A stretch of 45,431 nucleotides of DNA from Mycolicibacter heraklionensis (GCA_001673575.1 LZME01000151.1:1-45431), one strand, 5' to 3'. Positions 24,312-39,461 are shown, numbered from the stretch's first letter. Made by a program: numbers and translations. Notes: generated from the sequence alone by a model not told the origin.

Positions 24312-24605
24312 ATGTGGATCGGCTGGCTCGAATTCGATCTGCTGCTCGGTGACGTGCACTCGCTCAAGCAGAAGCGCTCGGCGGTGCGACCGATCGTCGC
24401 GGAGTTACGTCGCAAGTTCGATGTGTCTGCCGCTGAGACGGGGTCGCCGGATCTGCACCGGCGCAGTGGAATTGGGGTGTCGGCGGTCTCCGGCGACCGC
24501 GGGCATCTGGTGCAGATCCTGGACGCGGCCGAGCGACTGGTGGCCGACCGGCCAGAGATCGAGCTGCTGTCGGTGCGCCGGGGGTTGAGCCGCAGCGACG
24601 ACTGA
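24312..24605 (+). CDS. DUF503 (YlxP-like) protein
   Basis: A 97-residue protein matching Rv2117 in position and pattern: WIGWLEFDLLLGDVHSLKQKRSAVRPIVAELRRKFDVSAAETG, then VQILDAAERLV and a short C-terminal tail. DUF503 proteins are small ferredoxin-like folds; some are encoded beside ribosome-maturation genes, but their role is not firm. The ATG follows the lppK stop by 2 bp, so the three genes from 23270 form one operon. Confidence 0.88.
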   Translation: MWIGWLEFDLLLGDVHSLKQKRSAVRPIVAELRRKFDVSAAETGSPDLHRRSGIGVSAVSGDRGHLVQILDAAERLVADRPEIELLSVRRGLSRSDD

Positions 24606-24615
24606 GACCTCGCAG

Positions 24616-26326
<1,711 letters not shown>

Positions 26327-26330
<4 letters not shown>

Positions 26331-27106
26331 CCGGCAGCTACTACCGGCGCGCGGAGGGTTCCGGCGGCATCATCTATGAATCCACCGACCTGACCCGCAG
26401 CAACTGGGGCCAGCTGCAGCACGGCTCTCCCCCGCTGGCGCTGCTGACCCGCGAGATCGAGCAGCTGCTTGACGGATCGGATCAGCGGATCGCCCGGTTG
26501 AGCCTGGACATCCTGGGGGCGATACCGGTGGCCTCAGTGCGGGTTTCGGCCCGGGTGCAGCGGCCCGGCCGGCGGATCGCTCTGCTGGAAGCCGAGATGT
26601 TCACCTGCGACGACGACCGGCTGGTGGCGCGGCTGAGCGCCTGGGCGCTGGCCACCTCCGACACCACCGCGGTGTCCTCCGACCGGCACGCGCCCCTGAT
26701 CAGCGGGCCGTCGCTACCGCCGCCGGAGTGGTTCGCGCAGGCCAGCGGTTACGCCCATTCGGTGCGCTGGCGGGTCCAGCCGGATGCGCCTGACGGCACC
26801 GCGGTCGCGTGGTTGAGTCCGCAGGTGCACCTGGTGGACAGCGAGCCGACCACCGCCCTGCAGCGGTTGGCCATGGTGGTCGACTCCGCGAACGGCGTCG
26901 GCGCCGCACTCGATGTGGGCGAGTACGTGTTCATGAACACCGACACCGTGGTGCACCTGCACCGGCTGCCGACCGGAGCGGATTTCGGGTTGCGAGCCCG
27001 CGCCTCCATCGGACCCGACGGGGTGGGCGCCACCACCGCCGAGTTGTTCGACGACGACGGATTCTTCGGGACGTCAGCGCAGGCGCTGCTGGTGCAGCGG
27101 CGCTGA
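26327..27106 (+). CDS. Acyl-CoA thioesterase-like double-hotdog protein
   Basis: A 259-residue protein of the TesB-like thioesterase family. It has a tandem hotdog layout: FAPL-type opening replaced by GIIYESTDLTRSNWGQLQHGSPPLALLTREIEQL, then RLSLDILGAIPVASVRVSARVQRPGRRIALLEAEMF, and a second half with MVVDSANGVGAALDVGEYVFMNTDTVVHLHRLP. The family hydrolyses acyl-CoA esters; substrate unknown. The ATG at 26327 overlaps the nuclease stop, so they are co-translated. Its end is 6 bp from the convergent DUF4126 gene. Confidence 0.8.
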
Positions 27107-27112
27107 GAAGGT

Positions 27113-27595
27113 TCAGACCACCGCGGTCAACGCGGCGATCGCCAGCCCACCCAGCACCGCGATGACGTCCTCCACCAGTGCGATCGGCAGGTCGTGACCG
27201 CCGTTGGCGGCGACCAGGCGCTGACGCACGGCGAAACCGACCAGGGTGCCGATCACCGCACCGATGATGCCCGCGCCGAGTGCCGTCCAGGTGTAGTTCC
27301 AGGCCGTGCCGAGCACCGCACCGGCGAACCCGCCCAGCACGATCCGCGCGCCGAACTGCATGGGCACGGTGCGCGCCGGCGTGCTGGGCAATTGATCGGT
27401 GATGAATTCACCGATCGCCAGCAACGTCAAGATGGTGACGGTCGCCGGATGGGTCAGCCACTCGGCCCACGTCCCGTTCAAGTTGATCCACTGCAGGACG
27501 GCGGCCCAGGCCATCACGGCCGGCGCGGTAAACGCGCGCAGCCCGGCAACGGCACCGATGAACAGCGCGAGCACCAGCACGATGAAATGCGTCAC
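27113..27595 (-). CDS. DUF4126 integral membrane protein (Rv2120c-like)
   Basis: A roughly 160-residue polytopic membrane protein with about four hydrophobic segments (4-24, 51-63, 82-103 and 106-123, plus a C-terminal helix). The FIGAVAGLRAFTAPAVMAWA opening and the glycine-rich C-terminus match DUF4126. Two GTG codons lie in tandem; I chose 27595 because the GGGAGG ribosome binding site is then 5 nt away instead of 2. Function unknown. Confidence 0.8.
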   Translation of the reverse strand: MTHFIVLVLALFIGAVAGLRAFTAPAVMAWAAVLQWINLNGTWAEWLTHPATVTILTLLAIGEFITDQLPSTPARTVPMQFGARIVLGGFAGAVLGTAWNYTWTALGAGIIGAVIGTLVGFAVRQRLVAANGGHDLPIALVEDVIAVLGGLAIAALTAVV

Positions 27596-27665
27596 CACTA
27601 CCTCCCGGGCCAGTCGAGCCGACCACCGGACGCTAACACGGCAAAGGCTCAGCTACCGGAACTGA

Positions 27666-28526
27666 TCAAAATCGGCAGAATCTGATGTCCGAGGCGAGGA
27701 TGGCCTTCGCGCCGATCGCGGCCAACTCGTCCATGATCGCGTTGACCTCGCGTCGTGGCACCAGCGCGCGCACCGCGGCCCACTCCGGGTCGGCCAGCGG
27801 CGCGATGGTCGGCGACTCCAGGCCCGGGGTGATCGCGACGGCCTGCTCGAGCACGCCACGCGGACAGTCGTAGTCCAGCATCAGGTACTGCTGACCGAAC
27901 ACCACGCCCTGCACCCGGGCGGCGAGTTGGTCACGGGCGGCAGCGGTCTCGGCGCTGCGGCCATTGGACGTGGCGCCCTCGATCAACACCGCTTCGGAGT
28001 CGCACAGCGACTCACCGAAAGCCACCAGACCGTGCTGGCGCAGGGTGCGCCCGGAGCCCACCACGTCGGCGATCGCGTCGGCCACCCCCAGCTGGATGGA
28101 GATCTCCACCGCCCCGTCGAGCCGGATGACGGTGGCCTCGATGCCCTTTCCGGCCAGGTCCTTGCGGACCAGGTTCGGGTAAGCGGTGGCGATGCGCTTG
28201 CCGGCCAGGTCCGCGGCGACCCAGTCCCGCCCGGCCGGGGCGGCGTAACGGAATCGCGAAGAGCCGAAGCCCAGTGCCAGCCGCTCGGCCACCGGCGCCC
28301 CGGACTCGGCCGCCAGATCCCGTCCGGTGATCCCGAAGTCCAGCTCGCCGGACCCGACGTAGATGGCGATGTCCTTGGGCCGCAGGAAGAAGAACTCGAC
28401 CTTGTTGGCCGGGTCGATGACCGTCAGGTCCTTGGCGTCGGTGCGGCTGCGGTAGCCGGCCTCCGACAGCATTGCCGCGGCAGCTTCACTGAGCGCCCCC
28501 TTGTTGGGGACCGCAACACGCAACAT
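27666..28526 (-). CDS. hisG: ATP phosphoribosyltransferase
   Basis: First enzyme of histidine biosynthesis, condensing ATP and PRPP. A 286-residue long-form HisG: catalytic domains with [40 protein letters not shown] and the PRPP loop [20 protein letters not shown], then a C-terminal ACT-like regulatory domain (about 210-286) that senses histidine. It starts 2 bp after the hisE stop. The end matches the mycobacterial ASDIRFCRF terminus. Confidence 0.97.
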   Translation of the reverse strand: MLRVAVPNKGALSEAAAAMLSEAGYRSRTDAKDLTVIDPANKVEFFFLRPKDIAIYVGSGELDFGITGRDLAAESGAPVAERLALGFGSSRFRYAAPAGRDWVAADLAGKRIATAYPNLVRKDLAGKGIEATVIRLDGAVEISIQLGVADAIADVVGSGRTLRQHGLVAFGESLCDSEAVLIEGATSNGRSAETAAARDQLAARVQGVVFGQQYLMLDYDCPRGVLEQAVAITPGLESPTIAPLADPEWAAVRALVPRREVNAIMDELAAIGAKAILASDIRFCRF

Positions 28527-28528
28527 GC

Positions 28529-28810
28529 TCACAGCTTTCCGTAGACGTCGGACAGCGTCAGCCCGCGCGAGATCATCAGCACCTGGGTCCAATACATCAG
28601 CTGGCTGATCTCCTCGGCCAGGTCGTCGTCGGACTGGTGCTCGGCGGCCAGCCACACCTCGCCGGCCTCCTCCAGGATCTTCTTGCCGATCGTGTGTACA
28701 CCGGCGTCCAGCGCCGCCACGGTGCCGCTGCCGGCCGGCCGGGTCGCGGCACGCTCACCGAGCTCGGCGAACAGCTCCTCGAAGGTCTTCACGAGCAGGG
28801 ATTGTTTCAT
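28529..28810 (-). CDS. hisE: Phosphoribosyl-ATP pyrophosphatase
   Basis: A 93-residue MazG-like all-helical enzyme for the second step of histidine biosynthesis. The metal-binding [37 protein letters not shown] segment is intact (EE, E and EE carboxylates). It sits between a HAD phosphatase gene (6-bp gap) and hisG (2-bp gap). Confidence 0.96.
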   Translation of the reverse strand: MKQSLLVKTFEELFAELGERAATRPAGSGTVAALDAGVHTIGKKILEEAGEVWLAAEHQSDDDLAEEISQLMYWTQVLMISRGLTLSDVYGKL

Positions 28811-28816
28811 GCGGCA

Positions 28817-29509
28817 TCAGGACGGGTCACGTCGGTTTCCGGCGGCGGCCGGTTGCGAGTCGGCCAGCTGGGCGCAGATTTCGTGCAGGTCCGCCAACCC
28901 GAGCCCGGTCAGGGACGCCACCTGGTGGCGTCGAGCGCCGGCCGGCACCGGTAGCGCGTTGGGCACGACCAGCACCGCGCACCCGGCCGCCTCGGCCGCG
29001 GCGGCACCCGTCGGCGAGTCCTCCACGGCCAAACACCAGCGCGGATCGGTGTCCAGCAGCTGGGCGGCACGCAGGTAGGGATCCGGCGCCGGCTTACCCG
29101 CGGGCACCTCGTCACCGCAGACCACGACCGCGAAATAGTGCCGGCCGATGCTGCCCAGCGCCCGCTCGGCCAGCATCCGCGGGGTGTTGGTCACCAAGGC
29201 CGTCGGCATCCCCGCGCCGGCCAGCTCCTCGAGCAACTCCCGGGCGCCGTCGCACCAGGGCAGGCCCGCGTCGAACAGCTCACCGGTGAAGTCGTGCAGC
29301 CAGCGCGCCGAGGCCGCCATGGCCGCCGGATCGAGCGGCAGCCCCAGGTCGTCGTAGACGATCCGCATGGTGTCCTCGGCACACCCGCCGACCGTGGACG
29401 CCCGGACCTCCGGGGTCAGCACCCCGCCGAGGCGGTCGTAGAGCGCGTCCATCGCGACGTCCCACAGCTTCTCGGAATCGACCAGGGTGCCGTCCATGTC
29501 GCACAGCAC
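28817..29509 (-). CDS. HAD-superfamily phosphatase (subfamily IA)
   Basis: A 230-residue hydrolase of the beta-phosphoglucomutase-like group. The four HAD motifs are present: nucleophile D4 and acid/base D6 in LCDMDGTLVDS, Thr in ALVTNTPR, Lys in GKPAPDPYLRAA, and EDSPTGAAAA. A helical C1 cap lies between about 15 and 80. The only usable start is the GTG at 29507-29509: the metH TGA lies in the same frame seven codons upstream. It is in an operon metH-HAD-hisE-hisG; substrate unknown, and a role as histidinol-phosphate or other sugar-phosphate phosphatase is only a possibility. Confidence 0.85.
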   Translation of the reverse strand: MLCDMDGTLVDSEKLWDVAMDALYDRLGGVLTPEVRASTVGGCAEDTMRIVYDDLGLPLDPAAMAASARWLHDFTGELFDAGLPWCDGARELLEELAGAGMPTALVTNTPRMLAERALGSIGRHYFAVVVCGDEVPAGKPAPDPYLRAAQLLDTDPRWCLAVEDSPTGAAAAEAAGCAVLVVPNALPVPAGARRHQVASLTGLGLADLHEICAQLADSQPAAAGNRRDPS

Positions 29510-29527
29510 CGCCCGCAGCGCCAGGGC

Positions 29528-33274
<3,747 letters not shown>

Positions 33275-33281
33275 GCGGGCT

Positions 33282-33298
33282 CCTTCCGTGGCGGAAGG
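33282..33298 (-). promoter_or_regulatory. Hairpin over the metH ribosome binding site
   Basis: CCTTCCG and CGGAAGG form a perfect 7-bp stem with a 3-nt loop, and the 3' arm is the GGAAGG of the metH Shine-Dalgarno, starting 8 nt before the ATG. Such a fold would block initiation unless opened. Upstream, the leader has a 10-bp palindrome CGTTGCAACG near 33349-33358. I see no recognisable cobalamin or SAM riboswitch consensus. Confidence 0.5.
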
Positions 33299-33432
33299 CG
33301 TCCTTAACTCTGTCGAGCGTGGCGGCCACCGGCAGAGACCGGCGAACCGTTGCAACGCCTCTCGACGTGAAAAGTCTACGTGGTCACCCAGCGTCGAGAC
33401 GAATGCCCCGACGAACAAGCGCACGCACGCCG

Positions 33433-33438
33433 TACGCT
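33433..33438 (+). promoter_or_regulatory. Putative -10 box of a leaderless PAC2 transcript
   Basis: TACGCT followed by 6 nt and then the GTG start at 33445: the same hexamer and spacing as before the DUF35 gene at 5144. No Shine-Dalgarno is visible. Confidence 0.4.
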
Positions 33439-33444
33439 GATTCT

Positions 33445-34311
33445 GTGACCCGACGCGATGGCGGCGCTGCCCTTCCCGAACTGCACGACACCATCGTCGT
33501 GGCTGCGTTCGAGGGCTGGAATGACGCCGGCGACGCCGCCAGCGATGCGGTGCAGCATCTCAACAGCATCTGGGAGGCCCGGCTGATCGTCGAGATCGAC
33601 GACGAGGCCTACTACGACTACCAGGTGAATCGGCCGGTGATTCGCCAGCTCGACGGCGTCACCCGGGAGCTGGTCTGGCCGTCGATGCGCATTTCGCACT
33701 GCCGGCCACCGGGCAGCGATCGCGACATCGTATTGATGCACGGCGTGGAACCGAACATGCGTTGGCGGTCGTTCTGCGCCGAGCTGCTGGCGGTGATCGA
33801 AGAACTCGACGTCGACACCGTGGTGATCCTGGGCGCGCTGCTGGCCGACACCCCGCACACCCGCCCGGTGCCGGTGTCGGGGGCCGCGTACTCGGCGGAG
33901 TCGGCCACCCGCTTCGGGTTGACCGAGACCCGTTACGAGGGGCCGACCGGGATCACCGGGGTGTTCCAGGACGCCTGTGTGGCGGCCGGGATTCCGGCGG
34001 TCACCTTCTGGGCGGCGGTGCCGCACTACGTCTCACAGCCACCCAACCCCAAGGCCACGGTCGCCCTGCTGCGCCGCGTCGAGGACGCCCTGGACATTGA
34101 GGTTCCGTTGGGTGACCTACCGGCGCAGGCCGAGGAGTGGGAGCTGGCGGTCAGCGAGATGGCCAGCGAGGACGACGAGATCGCCGACTACGTGGCCTCT
34201 TTGGAGGAACGCGGCGACGCCGAGGTCGACATGACCGAAGCGCTGAACAAGATCGACGGCGACGCGTTGGCCGCCGAGTTCGAGCGCTACCTGCGGCGCC
34301 GGCGGCGCTGA
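33445..34311 (+). CDS. PAC2-family (proteasome assembly chaperone-like) protein
   Basis: A 288-residue protein corresponding to Rv2125. The PAC2 core is clear: [22 protein letters not shown] at the start, [40 protein letters not shown], and [29 protein letters not shown]. The last about 70 residues are acidic helices ending with a basic RRRRR tail. Archaeal and eukaryotic PAC2 proteins bind proteasome subunits; whether the actinobacterial one does is not established. Its location about 10 kb from mpa is suggestive only. Start GTG at 33445. Divergent from metH. Confidence 0.85.
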   Translation: MTRRDGGAALPELHDTIVVAAFEGWNDAGDAASDAVQHLNSIWEARLIVEIDDEAYYDYQVNRPVIRQLDGVTRELVWPSMRISHCRPPGSDRDIVLMHGVEPNMRWRSFCAELLAVIEELDVDTVVILGALLADTPHTRPVPVSGAAYSAESATRFGLTETRYEGPTGITGVFQDACVAAGIPAVTFWAAVPHYVSQPPNPKATVALLRRVEDALDIEVPLGDLPAQAEEWELAVSEMASEDDEIADYVASLEERGDAEVDMTEALNKIDGDALAAEFERYLRRRRR

Positions 34312-34330
34312 GCCGGCCGGCCCATGCGGG

Positions 34331-35209
34331 CTACTTCTCCTTTTCCCGGGCCTCGTTGTAGGCACTGGTGGAGCGGCCCAGCGCCGCGACTTCGGCGTCC
34401 ATCCGCGGCACGATGGTGGCGGCTCCCTTGATGAAGGGGGCTTCCACCTGCCGCAGCGTCAGCACCGGCTTGAGCCAACGCAACACCCCCACCCAGCCCG
34501 GGCAGTAGACGCGGCGCCGACGGCCCTCGATACCCGCGACGAAGGCGTCGACACACTTGTCGACGGTGGTGGTCTTGTTCAGCGGCCACGGCAGTTTGGC
34601 CAGCATCTCGTCGAAGGCCCCCAGGTCGGCCTTGGTGTCGCGAACCAAGGGGGTGTCGATCCAGCCCATGTGCGCCGACCCGACCTCCACGCCCTGGTAG
34701 GCGACCTCCTGGCGCAGCGCGCTGGCGAAGTGTTCGACGCCGGCCTTGGCCGCGTCGTAGGACGCCATCCCGGCCAGCGGAGTGAACGCTGCCAGCGAGG
34801 ACACGACCAGTACATAGCCGCGACGCTCGATGATCGACGGCAGTGCCGCGCGTACGGTGTTGAACACCCCGACCACGTCGATGTCGATGACCCGCTTGAA
34901 CGTCTCGGGATCCACATTCAGCACCGAGCCGTAGCTGGCGATGCCGGCGTTGGCGACGACGGTGTCGATGCCGCCGAATCGCTGCACGGCCTGCGCGGCC
35001 ACCGCCTGCATTTCGGACAGATCCCGCACGTCGGCGACGGCGGTCAGCACCCGGTCACCGAGGTCATCGGCCAGCTTGTTGAGGGCGGCCTCGTCCAGGT
35101 CCGTCACCACCACAGAGGCGCCCTGGGAGTGCAGCCGGCGGGCCAGCTGCTCGCCGATACCGTGCGCGCCACCGGTGATGAAAATGACTTGGGAGTGAAT
35201 CGAAGACAT
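34331..35209 (-). CDS. Short-chain dehydrogenase/reductase (Rv2129c-like)
   Basis: A 292-residue classical SDR. NAD(P)-binding motif TGGAHGIG (about 12-19), NAG in VVANAGIASYG, catalytic Ser in VVSSLAAF and YxxxK in YDAAK. The motifs favour oxidoreduction of a hydroxyl or ketone; substrate unknown. C-terminal extension from about 235 with hydrophobic stretches (VYCPGWVGVLRWLKPVL) may associate with membrane, as in several mycobacterial SDRs. The gene is convergent with the PAC2 gene; mshC lies 29 bp upstream in the same direction. Confidence 0.88.
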   Translation of the reverse strand: MSSIHSQVIFITGGAHGIGEQLARRLHSQGASVVVTDLDEAALNKLADDLGDRVLTAVADVRDLSEMQAVAAQAVQRFGGIDTVVANAGIASYGSVLNVDPETFKRVIDIDVVGVFNTVRAALPSIIERRGYVLVVSSLAAFTPLAGMASYDAAKAGVEHFASALRQEVAYQGVEVGSAHMGWIDTPLVRDTKADLGAFDEMLAKLPWPLNKTTTVDKCVDAFVAGIEGRRRRVYCPGWVGVLRWLKPVLTLRQVEAPFIKGAATIVPRMDAEVAALGRSTSAYNEAREKEK

Positions 35210-35238
35210 GGGCTCAACCTACCCCCGCGGCGGGCGGC

Positions 35239-36474
35239 CTACAGCGCCACTCCCAGCAGCGCATCGACCGCCGTGGCCACCAGCCGGGGTGCGGCGGCGT
35301 CGTGTCCGCCGTACTCGCGCGCATCGGTCGCCCAGCCGTCCAACGCGGCCAACGCCTTGACGGTGTCCAGGTCATCGGCCAGATAGCGACGCACCCGGCC
35401 GATGACGTCGTCGGCAGCCGGTCCGGCCGGCAGCGTCGTCGCGGCCCGCCAACGGTCCAGCCTCGCCTCGGCCGCAGCCAGGGTCGCGTCGTCCCAGAAC
35501 CGGTCGCTGCGGTAGTGCCCGGCCAACAGGCCCAGCCGGATCGCGGCCGGATCGGTCCCCTGAGCGCGCAGCTTGGAAACCAGCACCAGGTTGCCGCGAC
35601 TCTTGGACATCTTGTGCCCGTCCCAGCCGATCATTCCGGCGTGCACGTAGTGCCGGGCGAAACGGCGCTCCCCGGTGAGGGATTCGGCATGCGCGGCGGA
35701 GAACTCGTGGTGGGGGAAGACCAGATCGGAGCCCCCGCCCTGGATGTCGAGACCGGAGCCGATACGGCTCAACGCGATCGCCGCACACTCGACATGCCAA
35801 CCCGGCCGGCCGGCCCCGAACGGCGCGGACCAACTGGGCTCACCCGGGCGGGCGGCGCGCCACAACAGGGCGTCGAGCGGATCGGCCTTGCCGGCCCGAT
35901 CCGGGTCGCCGCCGCGCTCGGCGAACAGCTCCAACATGGTGGCGCGATCGAATCCGGATTCGTAGCCGAACTGCTCGGTGGCGTCGGCGCGGAAGTAGAT
36001 GTCGGGGTAGTCGCCGTCGACGATGTAGGCCGATCCAGCGGCGAGCATCTTTTCGACGAGTTCGACCACTTCTTGGATGGCCTCGGTAGCCGCCACGTAG
36101 TCGTGGGGCGGCAGCACCCGCAAGGCGGTCATGTCGGTGCCGAACAACTCGACCTGACTGGCCGCCAGCTCCTCCCACTGCACCCCGTCGCGCTCGGCAC
36201 GCTCGAGCAGCGGGTCGTCGACGTCGGTGACGTTCTGCACGTAGTTCACCTGGTGGCCGGCGTCGAGCCAGAGCCGGTGAATCAGGTCGAACACCAGATA
36301 GGTGGCGGCGTGGCCGAGGTGCGTGGCGTCATAGGGCGTGATGCCGCAGACGTACATGGTGGCCGTCGGGCCCGGCGACACCGGGCGCACCTGGCGGTCG
36401 GCGGTGTCATAGAGGCGCAGCGCCGGGCCGCGCCCGGGCAGGACCGGAACGGCCGGCGCGGACCACGATTGCAT
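35239..36474 (-). CDS. mshC: Cysteine:GlcN-Ins ligase of mycothiol biosynthesis
   Basis: A 411-residue CysRS-like enzyme that joins cysteine to GlcN-Ins. HIGH-type motif [10 protein letters not shown] with the preceding Cys zinc ligand in [20 protein letters not shown] zinc segment, [11 protein letters not shown] and KMSKSRGN. The start [17 protein letters not shown] matches M. tuberculosis MshC; a start two codons upstream is possible. It lacks the C-terminal anticodon-binding region of true CysRS. cysQ lies 24 bp upstream in the same direction. Confidence 0.96.
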   Translation of the reverse strand: MQSWSAPAVPVLPGRGPALRLYDTADRQVRPVSPGPTATMYVCGITPYDATHLGHAATYLVFDLIHRLWLDAGHQVNYVQNVTDVDDPLLERAERDGVQWEELAASQVELFGTDMTALRVLPPHDYVAATEAIQEVVELVEKMLAAGSAYIVDGDYPDIYFRADATEQFGYESGFDRATMLELFAERGGDPDRAGKADPLDALLWRAARPGEPSWSAPFGAGRPGWHVECAAIALSRIGSGLDIQGGGSDLVFPHHEFSAAHAESLTGERRFARHYVHAGMIGWDGHKMSKSRGNLVLVSKLRAQGTDPAAIRLGLLAGHYRSDRFWDDATLAAAEARLDRWRAATTLPAGPAADDVIGRVRRYLADDLDTVKALAALDGWATDAREYGGHDAAAPRLVATAVDALLGVAL

Positions 36475-36498
36475 GCCCACGACTTTAAGGCCCCTCCT

Positions 36499-37305
36499 CT
36501 ACAGGACCGTCCGCCGCATCGCGTCCAGCAGAATCGGCGCCACATCGGGCCGGCACATCAGCAGGTCGGGCAGGTAGGGGTCGGGGCGGTTGTAGCGCAA
36601 CGGCGAACCGTCGATGCGGGACGCGTGCAGGCCCGCCGCCAGCACCACACCGGCCGGGGCCGCCGAATCCCATTCCCACTGCCCGCCGGCGTGCAGGTAG
36701 GCGTCCACGTCGCCGCGCACCACAGCCATCGCCTTGGCGCCCGCCGAACCCATCAGCACCGGTTCCACCGGCAACACCTCGCGAATGAGCCGGACCACCG
36801 CCGGCATCCGGGAGGCGCTGACCGCGACCCGAATGGGGTTCGGCGGCCCGGCAAGCGTGGCGGGCCGGGCGACCGTGTCGGTGCGGAAGACCACGTTGCT
36901 TCGATTGTCGTAGGCCGGCAGTGACACCGCGGCGTCGGTGATGGTGCCGAAGCCGTCGGGGCCGCCACGCTGCCACAGCGCGATGTGCACCGCCCAGTCG
37001 TCGCGTCCGGGTGTGGTGAATTCGCGGGTGCCGTCGAGTGGATCGACGATCCAGACCCGGTCCGACCGCAGCCGGGCCAGGTTGTCCGGGGATTCCTCGC
37101 TGAGCACCGCGTCGCCGGGGCGCGCGTCACGCAGCCTGCGGATGATCAGCTGGTTGGCCCGGCCGTCGCCGGTGTCGCCGAGGTGCCACGGTTGTGCGAA
37201 GCCCACCTCGTCACGCACCGCCAGCAAGAGCTTTCCGGCCTCGACTGCCAGTTCGGCGGCCAGCGCCGCGTCGGTCAGCGTCACGTTTGGCAGTATCCCC
37301 GACAC
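36499..37305 (-). CDS. cysQ: 3'-phosphoadenosine 5'-phosphate phosphatase CysQ
   Basis: A 268-residue member of the Li-sensitive Mg-dependent phosphatase fold. Metal-binding motifs: SEES in [19 protein letters not shown] and [19 protein letters not shown]. The family recycles PAP in sulfate assimilation and can act on inositol phosphates or fructose-1,6-bisphosphate. The GTG at 37305 is 3 bp after the upstream gene's stop; another GTG at 37284 is possible. The neighbour mshC uses cysteine, so a shared sulfur theme fits. Confidence 0.94.
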   Translation of the reverse strand: MSGILPNVTLTDAALAAELAVEAGKLLLAVRDEVGFAQPWHLGDTGDGRANQLIIRRLRDARPGDAVLSEESPDNLARLRSDRVWIVDPLDGTREFTTPGRDDWAVHIALWQRGGPDGFGTITDAAVSLPAYDNRSNVVFRTDTVARPATLAGPPNPIRVAVSASRMPAVVRLIREVLPVEPVLMGSAGAKAMAVVRGDVDAYLHAGGQWEWDSAAPAGVVLAAGLHASRIDGSPLRYNRPDPYLPDLLMCRPDVAPILLDAMRRTVL

Positions 37306-37308
37306 GAG

Positions 37309-38136
37309 CTAGAACGCCGGCCAAGGGATCGGGCGATGACGGTTCGGGCCGGGCATCACCGGGTGGTCCAGCAGGTCGGCGACGCGGCAGCGCAGTGCCG
37401 CGATCTCGTCGGCGGTCAGGTGCGGTTGCAGCGCCGCCGCCAGCGGGCCGTCCAGCGCCACCAGCAGCCGCGACAGAGCCGGCAACGCCTCGTCGTCCAG
37501 GTCGGCCACCGACTTGCCCGCCCAGCCCCACAGCACGGTGCGCAACTTGTCCTGGGTGTGCAGGCTCACGCCGTGGTCAACGCCGTAGACGCGGCCGTCG
37601 GTGCCGCACAGCACGTGTCCGCCCTTGCGGTCGGCGTTGTTGATCACCACGTCGAAGACGGCGAGGCGGCGCAACCGGATGTCGTCGGCGTGCACCAGCG
37701 TGACCGGGCCGCCGTCGTGGCCGTAGGCCTGCAACACCGGCAGGTAGCCCGCCGGAACGTGATCGCCCGGAACCACGTCGACCAGGCCGGGCGCCGACGA
37801 ACCGTCCTGCGCTTCGTCGTCGTCTTCGGGTTGATCCACCCAGCGCTGCACCATGCCCGGACCCGCCGGACCGTCTCGAATGATGGTGTAGGGCACCAGG
37901 TTCCAGCCCAACTCGACCGAGATCAGGTGTGCGCCGAGTTCGCGGCCGGCCAGGGTGCCGTCGGGGAAATCCCAGAGCGGCTGCTCGCCGGCGACCGGCT
38001 TGTAGACGCAGTGGACGCGATGCTCCCCCAGCGTGGCCTGGCACAGGAAGGTGGCGTTGCTCGCCGAGCGGATGCGGCCCAGTATCTCCAGTTCCCCGGA
38101 GTGCAACGCCTCCCGGTCGTCAGATGTCTGCGTCAT
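37309..38136 (-). CDS. SCO1664-family protein (PI3/4-kinase-like fold)
   Basis: A 275-residue protein matching Rv2133c in place. It has CVYKPVAGEQPLWDFPDGTLAGRELGAHLIS (Lys of a kinase-like N-lobe), the catalytic-loop-like FDVVINNADRKGGHVL and the metal-loop VYGVDHGVSLH. This is the SCO1664/phosphatidylinositol kinase-like family found beside DUF3090 in actinobacteria; activity undemonstrated. Start chosen at 38136 (MTQTSDD); an ATG at 38145 adds three residues. It overlaps the DUF3090 end by 17 bp, and cysQ follows 3 bp downstream. Confidence 0.85.
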   Translation of the reverse strand: MTQTSDDREALHSGELEILGRIRSASNATFLCQATLGEHRVHCVYKPVAGEQPLWDFPDGTLAGRELGAHLISVELGWNLVPYTIIRDGPAGPGMVQRWVDQPEDDDEAQDGSSAPGLVDVVPGDHVPAGYLPVLQAYGHDGGPVTLVHADDIRLRRLAVFDVVINNADRKGGHVLCGTDGRVYGVDHGVSLHTQDKLRTVLWGWAGKSVADLDDEALPALSRLLVALDGPLAAALQPHLTADEIAALRCRVADLLDHPVMPGPNRHRPIPWPAF

Positions 38137-38713
38137 CGGGCTCATCGTCGGGCCCGAAAGCACCCCGTCGATAGCCGTTGGTGCGCACGCACATGTGACC
38201 GGCGGGGTCCAGCGGCTCGTCGCACAGCGGACACGGCGGGCGGCCGGCCGAGATGACCCGGTTGGAGCGGGTGGCGAACTGGCGCGCGGACTCCGGGGTG
38301 AGGAACACCCGCACCGCGTCCGGTCCCTCGTCGGTGTCGTCGAGCACCACCGAGGCGTCGAACTCGGCGTCACTGACCGCGAGCAGCTCCACCACCACCG
38401 TCTGCGCCTCGGAATCCCAACCCAACCCCATGGTGCCGACCCGGAATTCGGCGTCCACCGGTGTGACCAGCGGGTCCAGGTCGTCGATCTCGGTGGGTTC
38501 GGGCGGCACCGGGGTGCCGAATCGACGGTTGACCTCCAGCAGCAGCGCACCGATCCGTTCTGACAGCACCGCGACCTGCTGCTTTTCCAGCACCACCGAG
38601 ACCACCCGCTCGTCGTGGACGGCCTGCAGGTAGAAGGTGCGGTTGCCGGGCTGGCCGACGGTCCCGGCCACGAAACGGTCGGGGGTGCGGAAGACGTGAA
38701 TTGCTCGGGACAT
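38120..38713 (-). CDS. DUF3090 protein
   Basis: A 197-residue protein corresponding to Rv2134c. It opens MSRAIHVFRTPDRFVAGTVGQPGNRTFYLQ, typical of DUF3090, and ends with a zinc-ribbon-like CPLC and HMC pair and an acidic tail. The family is usually encoded beside the SCO1664-type protein and a histidine phosphatase, as here, suggesting a shared but unknown pathway. Start ATG at 38711-38713. Confidence 0.88.
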   Translation of the reverse strand: MSRAIHVFRTPDRFVAGTVGQPGNRTFYLQAVHDERVVSVVLEKQQVAVLSERIGALLLEVNRRFGTPVPPEPTEIDDLDPLVTPVDAEFRVGTMGLGWDSEAQTVVVELLAVSDAEFDASVVLDDTDEGPDAVRVFLTPESARQFATRSNRVISAGRPPCPLCDEPLDPAGHMCVRTNGYRRGAFGPDDEPDDADI

Positions 38714-38774
38714 GGCATCTCCAAAATACCGGCAGTTCAGCCGGCCGACGGTATCTGGCTTCGGCGAGGTGGGC

Positions 38775-39461
38775 CTAGGTGGTGGAACCGCCGACCACCG
38801 CGTCGCTTTCACCGACGGGGCCGGCCGGCGAACCCTGCACTGCGGCAGCCAACGACGCTCCGGTGTGGTTGAGGTGGATCACGAAGGGGCGCAACGGCGT
38901 GTAGCGGATCACGCTCGCCGATGCCGGGTCGGCGGTGATCCGCTGAAAGCCGTCCAGGTGCACGCCGAGCGCGTCGGCGATGACGGCCTTGATGACGTCG
39001 CCGTGGGTGCACGCCACCCACAGCACATCGGCGCCGTGCTGCTCGGCCAGCTGCCGGTCGTGGTCGCGGACCGCGGTGACCGCCCGGGCCTGCACCTGCG
39101 CCAGGCCTTCCCCGTCGGGGAAGATCGCCGCGCTGGGCTGTGCCTGCACCACCCGCCACAGCGGCTCGGCGGTCAGCTCGCTGATCTTGCGCCCGGTCCA
39201 GGTGCCGTAGTCGACCTCGGCCAGCCGGTCGTCGACGAGGGGCTCCAGCCCGAAGGCGGCGGCCAGCGGTTCGACGGTGCGGCGGCAGCGCAGCAGCGGT
39301 GAGCGCACCACCGCCTTGATCGGCAGGCCGTCGAGCCGGCCGACGAGCTGGGCGGCCTGCTCGCGGCCCAGGTCGTCGAGTTCGACGCCTTCGGTGCGCC
39401 CGGCCAGCACGCCGGAGGTGTTCGAGGTGGACCGGCCGTGGCGCAGCAGGATGACGGTCAT
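38775..39461 (-). CDS. Histidine-phosphatase (phosphoglycerate mutase-like) protein
   Basis: A 228-residue branch-1 histidine phosphatase corresponding to Rv2135c. It has the phosphoacceptor [10 protein letters not shown] (His8), the acidic E in [17 protein letters not shown], and the second catalytic His in [18 protein letters not shown]. The family includes phosphoserine, sugar-phosphate and phosphohistidine phosphatases; substrate unknown, and true mutase activity is unlikely. The ATG at 39461 overlaps the uppP stop by 4 nt. Confidence 0.88.
   Translation of the reverse strand: MTVILLRHGRSTSNTSGVLAGRTEGVELDDLGREQAAQLVGRLDGLPIKAVVRSPLLRCRRTVEPLAAAFGLEPLVDDRLAEVDYGTWTGRKISELTAEPLWRVVQAQPSAAIFPDGEGLAQVQARAVTAVRDHDRQLAEQHGADVLWVACTHGDVIKAVIADALGVHLDGFQRITADPASASVIRYTPLRPFVIHLNHTGASLAAAVQGSPAGPVGESDAVVGGSTT

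Noticed and set aside
33275..33444. Cobalamin, SAM-IV or SAH riboswitch before metH
   Set aside because: No conserved B12 box or SAM/SAH core could be matched; only the hairpin over the ribosome binding site is supported.
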